Shown: positions 53,944-62,279 of the stretch, piece after piece
Position numbering within the stretch: the stretch's first letter is position 1
Layout: every line of letters starts with the position of its first letter
Assembly (NCBI GenBank): GCA_017935025.1
Contig: JAGBIL010000041.1
Location: forward strand, 18,334 to 82,333
DNA length: 64,000 bases
DNA from: Opitutales bacterium
GTDB taxonomy: Bacteria > Verrucomicrobiota > Verrucomicrobiia > Opitutales > UBA953
Direction: 5' to 3'
The notes under the pieces: model-generated
Databases searched by the model: none
What the model was told of the DNA's origin: nothing
The model's input: the letters and a program-made list of their open reading frames with translations, nothing else
Program-made: the position numbers and the translations under genes

Positions 53944-56775
53944 TTACAAAAACTTGGCGGTGGGGGTGGAGGAGGCGCGGGAACGGAGGTCGGCGGGCGT
54001 GCCGGAGAAAATGAGGTGTCCGCCGTCGTTCCCGCCGGTCGGTCCGAGCTCGATGAGCCAGTCGGCGCAGCGCACGACGTCGCTGTTGTGCTCGATGACG
54101 ATGAGCGTGTGCCCGGCGTCGCGCAGCTTGAAAAGCAGGTTGAGCAGGAGGCGGATATCGTTCCAGTGCAAGCCCGTCGTCGGTTCGTCGAGCAGGTAAA
54201 GCGTGCGTTCCCGCTTGCGTTTGGAAAGTTCGAGCGCGAGTTTGAGGCGCTGGGCTTCGCCGCCGGAAAGCGTCGGCGCGGGCTGTCCGAGTTTCAAATA
54301 GCCCAAGCCGACTTCGTCGAGCGTTGTCAGCAAATTGTGCAGGTTCGGGTGTGCGCGGAAAAACGTGCACGCGTCGGAAATCGTCATATCGAGCACTTCC
54401 GCGATGTTCAGTCCCTTGAAAAGCACTTCGAGCGTTTCGCGATTGTAGCGCGCGCCGCGACAGCTCGGGCATTCGACCCACGTTTCGCCGAGAAACTGCA
54501 TATCGAGCGCGATTTGTCCCTCGCCCTGACATTTTTCGCAACGTCCGCCGCGTTTGTTAAACGAAAATCTTCCCGCGTCGTAACCGCGCATTTTCGCGAG
54601 CGGTGTGGCGGCGTAAAGTTTTCTCAACAAATCAAAAATGCCCGTAAACGTAGCGGGATTCGAGCGCGGCGAGCGTCCGATCGGCGATTGGTCAATGCGG
54701 ACGAAGCCTTCAAAATTTTCCAGTCCGTCGATTCCCGCGTGTTTGCCGGGAATGCTTTTCGCGCGGTTGATTTTGCGCGCGGCGGCGTTCCCGAGAATGC
54801 CGTTGACGAGCGTGGATTTTCCCGAGCCGGAAACGCCGCAAACCACGGTCAGTGCGCCGACGGGAAACGAGACATCGACGTTTTTCAAATTGTTTTCCGC
54901 CGCGCCGCGCACCGCGAAAAACTGCTTCGGTTCGACGCGCGGGAACGCCGCCGCAATCTCGCGGGCGCGTTCTTCCGAGGTCGCGTTGAGAAATTTCGCC
55001 GTGCGCGAATTGCCGTCCGCGAGGCATTCCGAAAGCGTTCCCGAGAAAATGAGTTCGCCGCCTTGCGTTCCCGCGCCGGGGCCGATTTCCACGACGTGGT
55101 CCGCCGCCAGAATCGTGTCGCGGTCGTGCTCGACGACGAGCACGCTGTTCCCGCGGTCGCGCAAATCCTGCATCTGTGCAATCAGCCGCGCGTGGTCCGC
55201 CGGGTGCAGTCCGATGCTCGGTTCGTCCAAAATGTACGTTACGCCGACGAGTCCCAAGCCGAGCTGCGCAGCGAGGCGCACGCGCTGAACTTCGCCGCCG
55301 GAAAGCGTCGAATACGCGCGGTCGAGCGTCAGGTAGGAAAGCCCGGTTGTATCCAAAAAACGGAGACGTTTTTCCAGCCCGGCGCGCGCGTCTTCCACGG
55401 GTTCAATCGCGGGAACGTTTTTCAGATTTTTGACAAAATCAAGCGCGGCGGGAACGGACATTTTGAAAAAATCGCCGACGGATTTTCCGCCGAGGCGCAC
55501 GGCAAGCGCGCGCGGATTCAGGCGCAAACCGCCGCAAGCGGAGCAGGGCGCGGAGTGTTGGAACGCGAGCAGGCGCGTGCGCAGAAGCAGGCTCGACGTC
55601 GTTGTCGCCGTTTTTTCCAAGTCGGAGAGCACGCCTTCAAACGGGCGCGGCGCGGGTTTTCTGCGTCCGGTTTTCAAAAGAAATTCGCGTTCGCCGCTCC
55701 CGTGGAGAATGAGTTCGCGCGTTCCCGCGTCGAGTTCTTCCCACGGTGTTTTCAGCGAAAACGGGACTTGCTCGGCGAGTTGGCGCAACCACGCGTTGCG
55801 CTGCGTAATCATTTTTTTCGAGCCGTAGCGCCACGGTTTGATCGCTCCGTCTTTGAGCGATTTTTTCGGGTCGGGAACGACGAGTTCGGGCAAAAATTTC
55901 GGTTTTTCGCCGAGTCCGCCGCACGCGGGGCACGCGCCGTCGGGATGGCTTTCGGAAAAACTTTTCGGCGTGAGCGCGTCGTAGGTTTTTCCGCAAATAC
56001 TGCAGGAAAAATCAAGGCGGAGCGGAATTTCGCGGGATGCTTCGCCTCCGAGGACGAGCGCGAACGCGCGGTTTTTCCCTTCGCGGAAAGCGAGTTCGAG
56101 CGAGTCCGCAAGGCGGGAACGCGCGTCGGCGGAAACGACGAGACGGTCGACGATGAGATCGAGCGCGAGAGCGGATTTTTTTTCAAATTTCGGCAGAGCG
56201 TCGTCGAGGTCGAAAATTTCGCCGTCGATCCGGATGCGCTGGAAGCCGCGCCGACGGAGGTTGTCGAGTTCGTCGGCGAGCAGGGCGCGTTTGATTTGCG
56301 CGTAGGGCGCGCCGAGGATGAGTTTCGTTCCCGCAGGCAGGGCGCAGAGTTGTTCGAGGCAATCGTCGAGCGAGCGGCGCGTGATTTCGCCGCCGTCGTC
56401 CGGGCAGAATTGCGTTCCCGCGACGGACCAGAGCAGGCGCGCGTAGTCGGCGATTTCCGTGGCGGAGGCGACGGTTGCGCGCGGATTGTTGTTCGCAGAG
56501 CTGCGTTGCTCGATGGCGATAACGGGCGAAAGTCCGTGGATAAAATCGACGTCCGGGCGCGGGATTTGTTCCAGATTCGCGCGCATTTTCGCCGACAGGC
56601 TTTCAAGGTATTGGCGCGCGCCCTCGGCGTAAACGGTGTCGAACGCGAGGGAAGATTTCCCCGAGCCGGAAACGCCGGTAATCACGACGAGTTTCCCGCG
56701 CGGAATCCGAAGTTCGACATTCTTCAGATTGTGTTCCCGCGCGCCCTTGATGTGAATTTCTTCGGGGGAAAGCAT
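53944..56775 (-). CDS. uvrA: Excinuclease ABC subunit A
   Basis: 943 residues, normal UvrA length. Two ABC cassettes: Walker A '[13 protein letters not shown]' and '[13 protein letters not shown]', signatures '[12 protein letters not shown]' and '[12 protein letters not shown]', Walker B '[11 protein letters not shown]' and '[11 protein letters not shown]'. Zinc modules appear as 'CSICG...CPACGGLG', 'CSACGG' and 'CEKCQGEG...CPSCRG'. It begins with the family's '[14 protein letters not shown]'. It recognises bulky DNA lesions with UvrB. The opposite strand carries a stop-free 953-codon frame that is a compositional shadow. The 3' end is adjacent to the truncated membrane-gene fragment. Confidence 0.97.
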   Translation of the reverse strand: MLSPEEIHIKGAREHNLKNVELRIPRGKLVVITGVSGSGKSSLAFDTVYAEGARQYLESLSAKMRANLEQIPRPDVDFIHGLSPVIAIEQRSSANNNPRATVASATEIADYARLLWSVAGTQFCPDDGGEITRRSLDDCLEQLCALPAGTKLILGAPYAQIKRALLADELDNLRRRGFQRIRIDGEIFDLDDALPKFEKKSALALDLIVDRLVVSADARSRLADSLELAFREGKNRAFALVLGGEASREIPLRLDFSCSICGKTYDALTPKSFSESHPDGACPACGGLGEKPKFLPELVVPDPKKSLKDGAIKPWRYGSKKMITQRNAWLRQLAEQVPFSLKTPWEELDAGTRELILHGSGEREFLLKTGRRKPAPRPFEGVLSDLEKTATTTSSLLLRTRLLAFQHSAPCSACGGLRLNPRALAVRLGGKSVGDFFKMSVPAALDFVKNLKNVPAIEPVEDARAGLEKRLRFLDTTGLSYLTLDRAYSTLSGGEVQRVRLAAQLGLGLVGVTYILDEPSIGLHPADHARLIAQMQDLRDRGNSVLVVEHDRDTILAADHVVEIGPGAGTQGGELIFSGTLSECLADGNSRTAKFLNATSEERAREIAAAFPRVEPKQFFAVRGAAENNLKNVDVSFPVGALTVVCGVSGSGKSTLVNGILGNAAARKINRAKSIPGKHAGIDGLENFEGFVRIDQSPIGRSPRSNPATFTGIFDLLRKLYAATPLAKMRGYDAGRFSFNKRGGRCEKCQGEGQIALDMQFLGETWVECPSCRGARYNRETLEVLFKGLNIAEVLDMTISDACTFFRAHPNLHNLLTTLDEVGLGYLKLGQPAPTLSGGEAQRLKLALELSKRKRERTLYLLDEPTTGLHWNDIRLLLNLLFKLRDAGHTLIVIEHNSDVVRCADWLIELGPTGGNDGGHLIFSGTPADLRSRASSTPTAKFL

Positions 56776-56794
56776 TTAGGAAAAATGAGGAAGT

Positions 56795-56880
56795 AGAAAT
56801 GAGAAATAAAAATTAGAAATTAGGAGTTAGGAATGAGGAAGCCTTCTGTTTTTCTAATTCCTAATTTCTAACTTCTAATT
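56795..56880. repeat. Word-repeat palindrome of TTAGAAATT words between uvrA and rluB-like gene
   Basis: The left arm contains TTAGAAATTAGGAGTTAGGA; the right arm contains the complementary CTAATTCCTAATTTCTAACTTCTAATTT words. They pair over about 30 bases around a GGAAGCCTTCTG centre. Same construction as families A and B with a different word. It overlaps the last few codons of the rluB-like gene. Confidence 0.75.
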
Positions 56881-57957
56881 TCGTTTCTTGCGCGAAGCAT
56901 AATTGCGGGTGCGCGCGTTTTTGTGGTGCGGGCGGATTCCGCGTTGCCACACATTTTCGCGCGAGACTTCCGGGCGCTTTTTCGCGAAAGCGTTTTCGGA
57001 AAATTCGATGTCGGTTTCTTCGACGGGTTTCGGGCGCGCGCGTTTTTGCGCTTGGGATTTTGCGCGTTCCCGCAGTTTCTGCGCGTCGCGTTCCCGCAGC
57101 GCGGTGCGGGTGGAAATTTTCTTATGCGTGGAGGTTTTGCGCTCCATGGCTTTTTCTCCGCGCAGGGCGGCGCGGTTCGGTTTTTTCAGGCCGCTGTGCT
57201 TGGGCGAAGCGTTTCCGCCTTTGGCGAAAATGGAATCGATTTCTTTTTGCGAAAGTTTACGGCAATCGCCCGCCGGCATTTTTTTCAGAATGAGCCCGCC
57301 GATTTGGAAACGCACGAGGGTTTTGACAAAGAAGCCGAAAACTTCAAACAGGCGGCGGATTTCGCGTTTGCGTCCCTGTTTGAGATGGATTTCGAGTTTG
57401 CGGGAATCCGGGAAGCGGACAATGTTTGCAAATTGAAGAAACTCGTCTTCGTCGTTTTCGTTTTTGAGCTTCACGCCTTTGAGCAGGCGCGGCGTGAGCG
57501 CGGGATCGAAGTCGCGATTGAGCGTAACTTCGTAGCGTTTCAAAATATTGCTCGACGGGTGAATGATGTTGTTGGCGAGCTCGCCGTCGTTGGTGATGAG
57601 CAGGAGACCTTCGCTGTCTTTGTCAAGGCGCCCGACGCAGAAAAGCTTGTGTGCCGCGTATTCCGGCGGGATGAGCTGGAATACGGTTTGCGCGTTGTGC
57701 GGGTCGAGATTGGTGCACACATAGCCGCGCGGTTTGTTCATCATAAGAACAATGCGGGAACGCGATTCGAGCGTGATTTTTTTCCCGTTGAGGCGCACGT
57801 CGTCTTCGCCGGGAACGACGGTTTGTCCGAGCTCGGCGATTTCGCCGTTCACGGTAATTTCGCCGTTGGTAATCAGCGTTTCCGCCGCTCGGCGGGAACA
57901 AACTTCCGCTTGCGACAAATATTTTTGCAATCGAATACGTTCTTTCGGTGCGTCCAT
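56875..57957 (-). CDS. rluB: RsuA/RluB-family rRNA pseudouridine synthase with basic tail
   Basis: 360 residues. An N-terminal S4 RNA-binding domain ('IRLQKYLSQAEVCSRRAAETLITNGEITVNGE') is followed by the catalytic motif 'GRLDKDSEGLLLITND' with the essential Asp, and 'LKQGRKREIRRLFEVFGF'. It isomerises uridine in rRNA. Residues ~245-360 form a Lys/Arg-rich, low-complexity extension ending 'RKKRN', absent from E. coli RsuA and like the tail of RluB. The family cannot be split into RsuA, RluB, RluE or RluF by eye, so the symbol is the best guess. Divergent from the M20 peptidase gene with family A copy 3 between them. Confidence 0.88.
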   Translation of the reverse strand: MDAPKERIRLQKYLSQAEVCSRRAAETLITNGEITVNGEIAELGQTVVPGEDDVRLNGKKITLESRSRIVLMMNKPRGYVCTNLDPHNAQTVFQLIPPEYAAHKLFCVGRLDKDSEGLLLITNDGELANNIIHPSSNILKRYEVTLNRDFDPALTPRLLKGVKLKNENDEDEFLQFANIVRFPDSRKLEIHLKQGRKREIRRLFEVFGFFVKTLVRFQIGGLILKKMPAGDCRKLSQKEIDSIFAKGGNASPKHSGLKKPNRAALRGEKAMERKTSTHKKISTRTALRERDAQKLRERAKSQAQKRARPKPVEETDIEFSENAFAKKRPEVSRENVWQRGIRPHHKNARTRNYASRKKRN

Positions 57958-58006
57958 AAGAAATCAAAAAATCTCCGCGAATCCTAAATCAGCGCCCGAC
58001 TTTCTA

Positions 58007-58133
58007 CAAATTGAAATTTAGCGAAGTGCAATGAGAGGAATGGGAAGAAAGAGAAGAATGAGTATTTTCCCGTTTCTCTCATTCATCCCATTCTTCTCAT
58101 TAATCACCTGGCACTTCGCTAAATTTCAATTTG
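58007..58133. repeat. 127-bp palindromic element, family A copy 3
   Basis: Near-identical to 31177-31303 in inverted orientation. The shared sequence also covers the 21 bases on the left (57986-58006), which match those on the right of copy 1. Arms AAATTGAAATTTAGCGAAG. Located between divergent rluB-like and M20 peptidase genes. Confidence 0.9.
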
Positions 58134-58168
58134 TCGCGCGCGGGAACGCGGCGTAGATTTGTTCCCGT

Positions 58169-59545
58169 ATGAACATCGTTGAAGTCATCAAGGAATATGT
58201 CAAATACCCGAGCATTTCTGCCGATCCCGCGTTTGCGGACGGCGTGAAGGAAACTTATGAATTTCTCGCAAATCTTCTGAAAAAAGCCGGAGCTGTTCCG
58301 GAAATCGTGCCGACGCGCGGGAATCCCGTGGTTGTCGGGCGTTTTAACGCGGACCGGAAAGATTTGCCGCACATCGTAATTTACGGGCACTATGACGTGC
58401 AGCCCGTGGACCCGCTTGAGCTTTGGGAAACGCCGCCGTTTGAGGCAACCGAGCGCGACGGAAAAATCTTCGGGCGCGGCACGGCGGACAACAAGGGGCC
58501 GCATGCCGTTTCCGTGGTCGCGCTGGCAAATCTTCTGGCACGGCGTCCGGATTTGCCGTTGCGCGTAACGTTTGTTTTTGAAGGTGAGGAAGAAATCGGC
58601 AGCACGCATTTCCGCGAATTTCTCGATGCTCATGTGGCGGAGTTTTCCGAAGGCGATTTTGTGTTGCTTTCGGACACGTCCAGTCCGAGCGAAAACGAAA
58701 TTGCGATTACGATCGGTTTGCGCGGCATGATGGGGCTTGAGGTCAACGTTGAAGGTCCGAACAGCGATTTGCACAGCGGCTTGCACGGCGGCGCGGTGAT
58801 GAATCCGCTTCAGGCGCTGATGGAAGTTTGCGCGTCGTTGCACAATGCGGACGGTACGGTAAACGTGCCCGGATTTTACGACGGTGTACAGGAGCCGGCG
58901 GCGTGGGAGCGCGAGGAGTTTTCACGTTTCCCGCAGAGCGAGGAGGATTACAAAAAGTTTCTCGATGTGGATGCGCTGTATAACATTCCCGGATACAAAC
59001 CGCTTGAGTGTGCGCGCTTTATGCCGACGCTGGAATTTAACGGTGTCGGCGGCGGCTATCAGGGTTCCGGCTCAAAAACGATCGTTCCCGCGAAGGCTTT
59101 TGCGAAAATTACCTGCCGCCTCGTTCCCGGGCAGGATCCCGCGGATATTCGCGAAAAAGTTTCCGCGGCGATTTTGTCGCGTATGCCGGCGGGCGTTCGC
59201 GTGAAACTTACGCCGATGCAGGGCAATCCCGCGTATTTTGTGTGCCCGCCGAATCGTCCGAACACGCCGGCGGACATGAATCCTGCGCTCGCCCGCGCGT
59301 TTGAGGCAGCGGAAAAAATCATTACGGAAAAATTCGGGAACGCGCCGATTTACACGCGCGAAGGCGGCTCTATCGGCATCATTGAGGATTTTCGCCGCGT
59401 TACGGGAATGGATTCGCTCATGATCGGGTTTTTCACGGCGGATTCGCGCATTCACGCGCCGAACGAAAACGCGGATATTTCGATGCTCGAAAAAGGCGTC
59501 GCCACTTACGAAGCGATTTTTGAATCCTGCGCGGAAACGAGATAA
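58169..59545 (+). CDS. M20 family metallopeptidase (dipeptidase)
   Basis: 458 residues. Metal and catalytic motifs: 'IYGHYDVQPVDP' (His and Asp), 'GRGTADNKGPHAV', 'VFEGEEEIGS' (catalytic Glu pair), then a dimerisation insertion with 'DLHSGLHGGAVMNPLQAL' and the C-terminal 'REGGSIGI' and 'IHAPNE'. This is the M20 dipeptidase group that cuts short peptides in the cytoplasm with two zinc ions. No signal peptide. The gene appears monocistronic, preceded by a family A palindrome and followed by a family B palindrome. Confidence 0.95.
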   Translation: MNIVEVIKEYVKYPSISADPAFADGVKETYEFLANLLKKAGAVPEIVPTRGNPVVVGRFNADRKDLPHIVIYGHYDVQPVDPLELWETPPFEATERDGKIFGRGTADNKGPHAVSVVALANLLARRPDLPLRVTFVFEGEEEIGSTHFREFLDAHVAEFSEGDFVLLSDTSSPSENEIAITIGLRGMMGLEVNVEGPNSDLHSGLHGGAVMNPLQALMEVCASLHNADGTVNVPGFYDGVQEPAAWEREEFSRFPQSEEDYKKFLDVDALYNIPGYKPLECARFMPTLEFNGVGGGYQGSGSKTIVPAKAFAKITCRLVPGQDPADIREKVSAAILSRMPAGVRVKLTPMQGNPAYFVCPPNRPNTPADMNPALARAFEAAEKIITEKFGNAPIYTREGGSIGIIEDFRRVTGMDSLMIGFFTADSRIHAPNENADISMLEKGVATYEAIFESCAETR

Positions 59546-59547
59546 AA

Positions 59548-59644
59548 ATTGATAATGGATAGTTGATAGTGGATAATGATTTCCGTCGTTTTTGCCGGAG
59601 GCAAAAACCTTGGCACGAAACTATCAATTATCCGTTACCAATTT
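59548..59644. repeat. Word-repeat palindrome, family B copy 3
   Basis: Arms built from TTGATAATGGATAGT / ACTATCAATTATCC words. Inner hairpin TTTTTGCC-GGA-GGCAAAAA at 59589-59607 followed by CCTTGGCACG, matching copy 1 (TCTTAGCACG). The arm words differ from copies 1 and 2 but remain self-complementary. Confidence 0.8.
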
Positions 59645-59659
59645 TCTTCCAAGCTCTCA

Positions 59660-59986
59660 ATGCTTCCTAAAGCGATTTTCTCCAAACCTGCCTCATTTGC
59701 CGTTTCCGCGCTCGCCGTGTTTCTGCTCGGCGGCTGTATTTCGAGCAAGCGCATGACGGATATTTCGCCGTTGGGCGAAAAGGACGAGCCGAAAATGTCC
59801 GAAAAGCGCGTCAACGCGTGGCCGCTTTATTACGCGACGGGTGCGGGCGGCGTTTCCGTGCTTTGGCCGTTTATGGATTTTGACGACAACGGCTGGGCGT
59901 TTCGCCCGTTTTACGTTAAAGACGGCGACGAATTTCCGCGCTTTGGCCGCTTTCCGGCTGGGATCCCGACGGCGGTTGGGTGCTGA
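59660..59986 (+). pseudogene. 5' part of frameshifted aromatic-Pro repeat lipoprotein
   Basis: From the ATG at 59660 the product has a signal peptide with lipobox 'LGGC' (Cys26), then 'NAWPLYYATGAGGVSVLWPFMDFDDNGWAFRPFYVKDGDEF'. After Phe the frame turns into unrelated 'PRFGRFPAG' and stops at 59986. Restoring one T in the TTT at 59933-59935 would join it to the next frame as 'DEF-SALWPLSGWDPDGGWV', which keeps the W-P-L repeat pattern. So this and the next feature are one gene of about 825 codons with a single-base loss. An ATG at 59576 lies in repeat B3 and is unlikely to be the start. Confidence 0.7.
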
Positions 59987-62136
59987 CTTCGTATTGGAAC
60001 TACGAGGGATTCGGTGCGTTCCCGCTGTTTCATTGGTCGAAAAACGAAAGACTGTTTCCGAACTATATTTTCCCGTTTTGGTGGACAAACAATTGGGATA
60101 ACTGGGGGTTGTTCCCGTTCGGCGGTGTCGGAAGCGGCAACGGCGATTGGCGTTTCCTGAATTTTTATTACCGCAACACGGATAAATATTTTCATCGCGG
60201 GAATGCATGCTCTTACTCGCATTGGAATCTTTGGCCGCTTTTGCTTCGCAGATCCTATTCGGAAAAAGGCGCGAGCGAGCCTTACGAAATCGATTGTCGC
60301 TTGCTCTACGGTTTGCTCGGCGGCTACCAAAAGGAGAAAAACGAAGAATACTCGTGGTTGTTTCCGCTGTTTTACGATTGGGAAAAGACAACGTGCGGCG
60401 ATTACTGCACTTGGGTTTTCCCGACATTTTTCCGAAACAAAGACGGCAGGGAATTCGTCAACACGCTTCTGCCGCTTTACTACTACACCGGAAGCGGGAA
60501 CGACTACGCGTTTGTTACGCCGCTCGGCTGGCACTCGGAACGCGGCGACTCCGAAACGACCGCCGTGCTTCCGCTTTATTACTACAATACGCGCGGGAAC
60601 GGAAACTGTGTTTTCGCGACGCCGATCGGCGGCTGGGGAAAATTTTCCGACGGCGGGCATTTGCGCTACGCGCTCGGTCCGCTCTACATCGACTACGCGT
60701 CGCCGGAAGACGATTACGAATTTAACTCGGTGCTCTGGCCGCTCTACATGCAGTCGCGCAAAGGCAAGGAAGAATCGACTTACCTTTTTCCGCTCGGGCA
60801 TCGCTGGACAAACGGCGAGGAAACGCGGCGCGGATTCCTGCTCGGCTTGGGCGCAACGCGTTCCCGCGACGACAAAACCTCGTGGGCGGTTTGGCCGTTT
60901 TACGGTTCCCGCAACGATTTTCACAACGCCGATTTCCGTTACTTTTTCACGCTCGCCGGCTCTGAGCAAAACGCGGCGTGCGACCGAAGCACAAGCTGGC
61001 TTTTTCCGCTTTATCACTACGTTGACAACGGGAAAGACGATTACGCATTTTACGGATTGTGCTACCTTTTCGGCTTGGAAAACTCGTATAGGGACTACAA
61101 CACTGCGCGCAAATTCGAAAATTATTTCTTCCCGTTTTACTTTTACGAATCGTGGACGAAGTGCGACTCGGGCGGCGTTCCCGTGGCGGACGAGCCGTAC
61201 CGAAGCGAATTCGATATTCCGCTGATTTACGGCTTTGATACGCGAACCCGTGAGGGAACGCAGAAAAAATCACGGAATCACTGGGCGCTGATGTATCTTT
61301 TCAACTTCCGGGAATCCGATTACGCGCCGGTTCCGACAATGCGGGAATATTCCGCGCAAGCATTGGAAAATCTCTCATATTCCCGCTACATCAATACGCT
61401 TTGGGAAACGCGTAAATTCCGGGTCTGGAAAGACGGCGCGCTGACGCCGCGGGAACAGAAAATCGTTTGGTCCGCGGAATATTTTTGTTACAGCACGCAT
61501 AGTTTGATCGACACGATTGCCTTTCCCGGCGGCAGAAATTGGGAAAAATCTCACGGAGCCGTCGACTTGGACGAAGAAATTTTTGCCGAAGGCGAATTGG
61601 AAAAAATCGGCTGGGAAGAACGGCAAAAAAAGTACGAAGCTTTTTACCGCCGCGAGTTGCCGAAAATTTTGCGGAAAAAAGGCATCGAAATCGCCGATGA
61701 TGCAGACAAAGACACGTTCACGCGCGCCGTGCTTCAGCTTGTTGCCGAAAATACGGAAGTGCTTACGGAAGAGGAATTTCAGTTCTGGCCGTTTTACAAA
61801 TTGACGGAAGATTCCGCCGGCAATTTAAGAGAAGAGTTTCAGGTTTGGCCGGTTTACGAGTCGACGGAGGATTCTTCCGGCCGTTTCGAAAAGGAATTTC
61901 TCTGGGGTGTGTGGTATTCGCGCGGGAACGCTGAAAGCTCGAAAACAAGTTGTCTGAAATACCTTTACCGTCGCGAAACCACGGCGGAAGGCACGAAGCT
62001 CGACGTGTTCCCGTTCATCAGCGTCGATACGGGTAAGCGCGGCTCTTTTTCTTTCCTCGGCAACTTTTTCAAAATCGTCAACGACGACGAAGAAGGCTGG
62101 AGCGGCAATTTCCTTTTTATCCCTTGGGGAAGTTGA
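59980..62136 (+). CDS. 3' part of frameshifted aromatic-Pro repeat lipoprotein
   Basis: 718 codons counted from a GTG at 59980, but the frame really continues upstream to the frameshift near 59935, reading 'ALWPLSGWDPDGGWVLTSYWN'. The protein consists of at least fourteen imperfect repeats of ~25-40 residues centred on aromatic-Pro-aromatic motifs: 'AFPLFHW', 'LFPFGG', 'WLFPLFYDW', 'LLPLYYY', 'VLWPLYM', 'AVWPFYG', 'FFPFYFY', 'FWPFYKL', 'VWPVYE'. Tyr, Trp and Phe are exceptionally frequent. No family is recognised; a beta-strand-rich outer-membrane or surface lipoprotein is likely. Whether the full protein is made depends on the frameshift being real. Confidence 0.75.
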   Translation: MLTSYWNYEGFGAFPLFHWSKNERLFPNYIFPFWWTNNWDNWGLFPFGGVGSGNGDWRFLNFYYRNTDKYFHRGNACSYSHWNLWPLLLRRSYSEKGASEPYEIDCRLLYGLLGGYQKEKNEEYSWLFPLFYDWEKTTCGDYCTWVFPTFFRNKDGREFVNTLLPLYYYTGSGNDYAFVTPLGWHSERGDSETTAVLPLYYYNTRGNGNCVFATPIGGWGKFSDGGHLRYALGPLYIDYASPEDDYEFNSVLWPLYMQSRKGKEESTYLFPLGHRWTNGEETRRGFLLGLGATRSRDDKTSWAVWPFYGSRNDFHNADFRYFFTLAGSEQNAACDRSTSWLFPLYHYVDNGKDDYAFYGLCYLFGLENSYRDYNTARKFENYFFPFYFYESWTKCDSGGVPVADEPYRSEFDIPLIYGFDTRTREGTQKKSRNHWALMYLFNFRESDYAPVPTMREYSAQALENLSYSRYINTLWETRKFRVWKDGALTPREQKIVWSAEYFCYSTHSLIDTIAFPGGRNWEKSHGAVDLDEEIFAEGELEKIGWEERQKKYEAFYRRELPKILRKKGIEIADDADKDTFTRAVLQLVAENTEVLTEEEFQFWPFYKLTEDSAGNLREEFQVWPVYESTEDSSGRFEKEFLWGVWYSRGNAESSKTSCLKYLYRRETTAEGTKLDVFPFISVDTGKRGSFSFLGNFFKIVNDDEEGWSGNFLFIPWGS

Positions 62137-62279
62137 AAGTGGGAAACTTTTTCAAAAATTCGACATTCGAAATTGGCGAACGAGGCGAGCCGCGCACGTC
62201 CTTAAAGCTCGACAAGCTCGGCGGGAACGGAGAAAATCCGCGTGATATTTATTTTAACTGTTATTTCGTTTAGAACTTT

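Noticed and set aside
53935..56796. 953-codon stop-free frame on the + strand opposite uvrA
   Set aside because: It is the antisense shadow of a complete, motif-perfect UvrA. GC-rich codon use leaves few stops. Its translation is Arg/Ala/Phe-rich with no recognisable domain.
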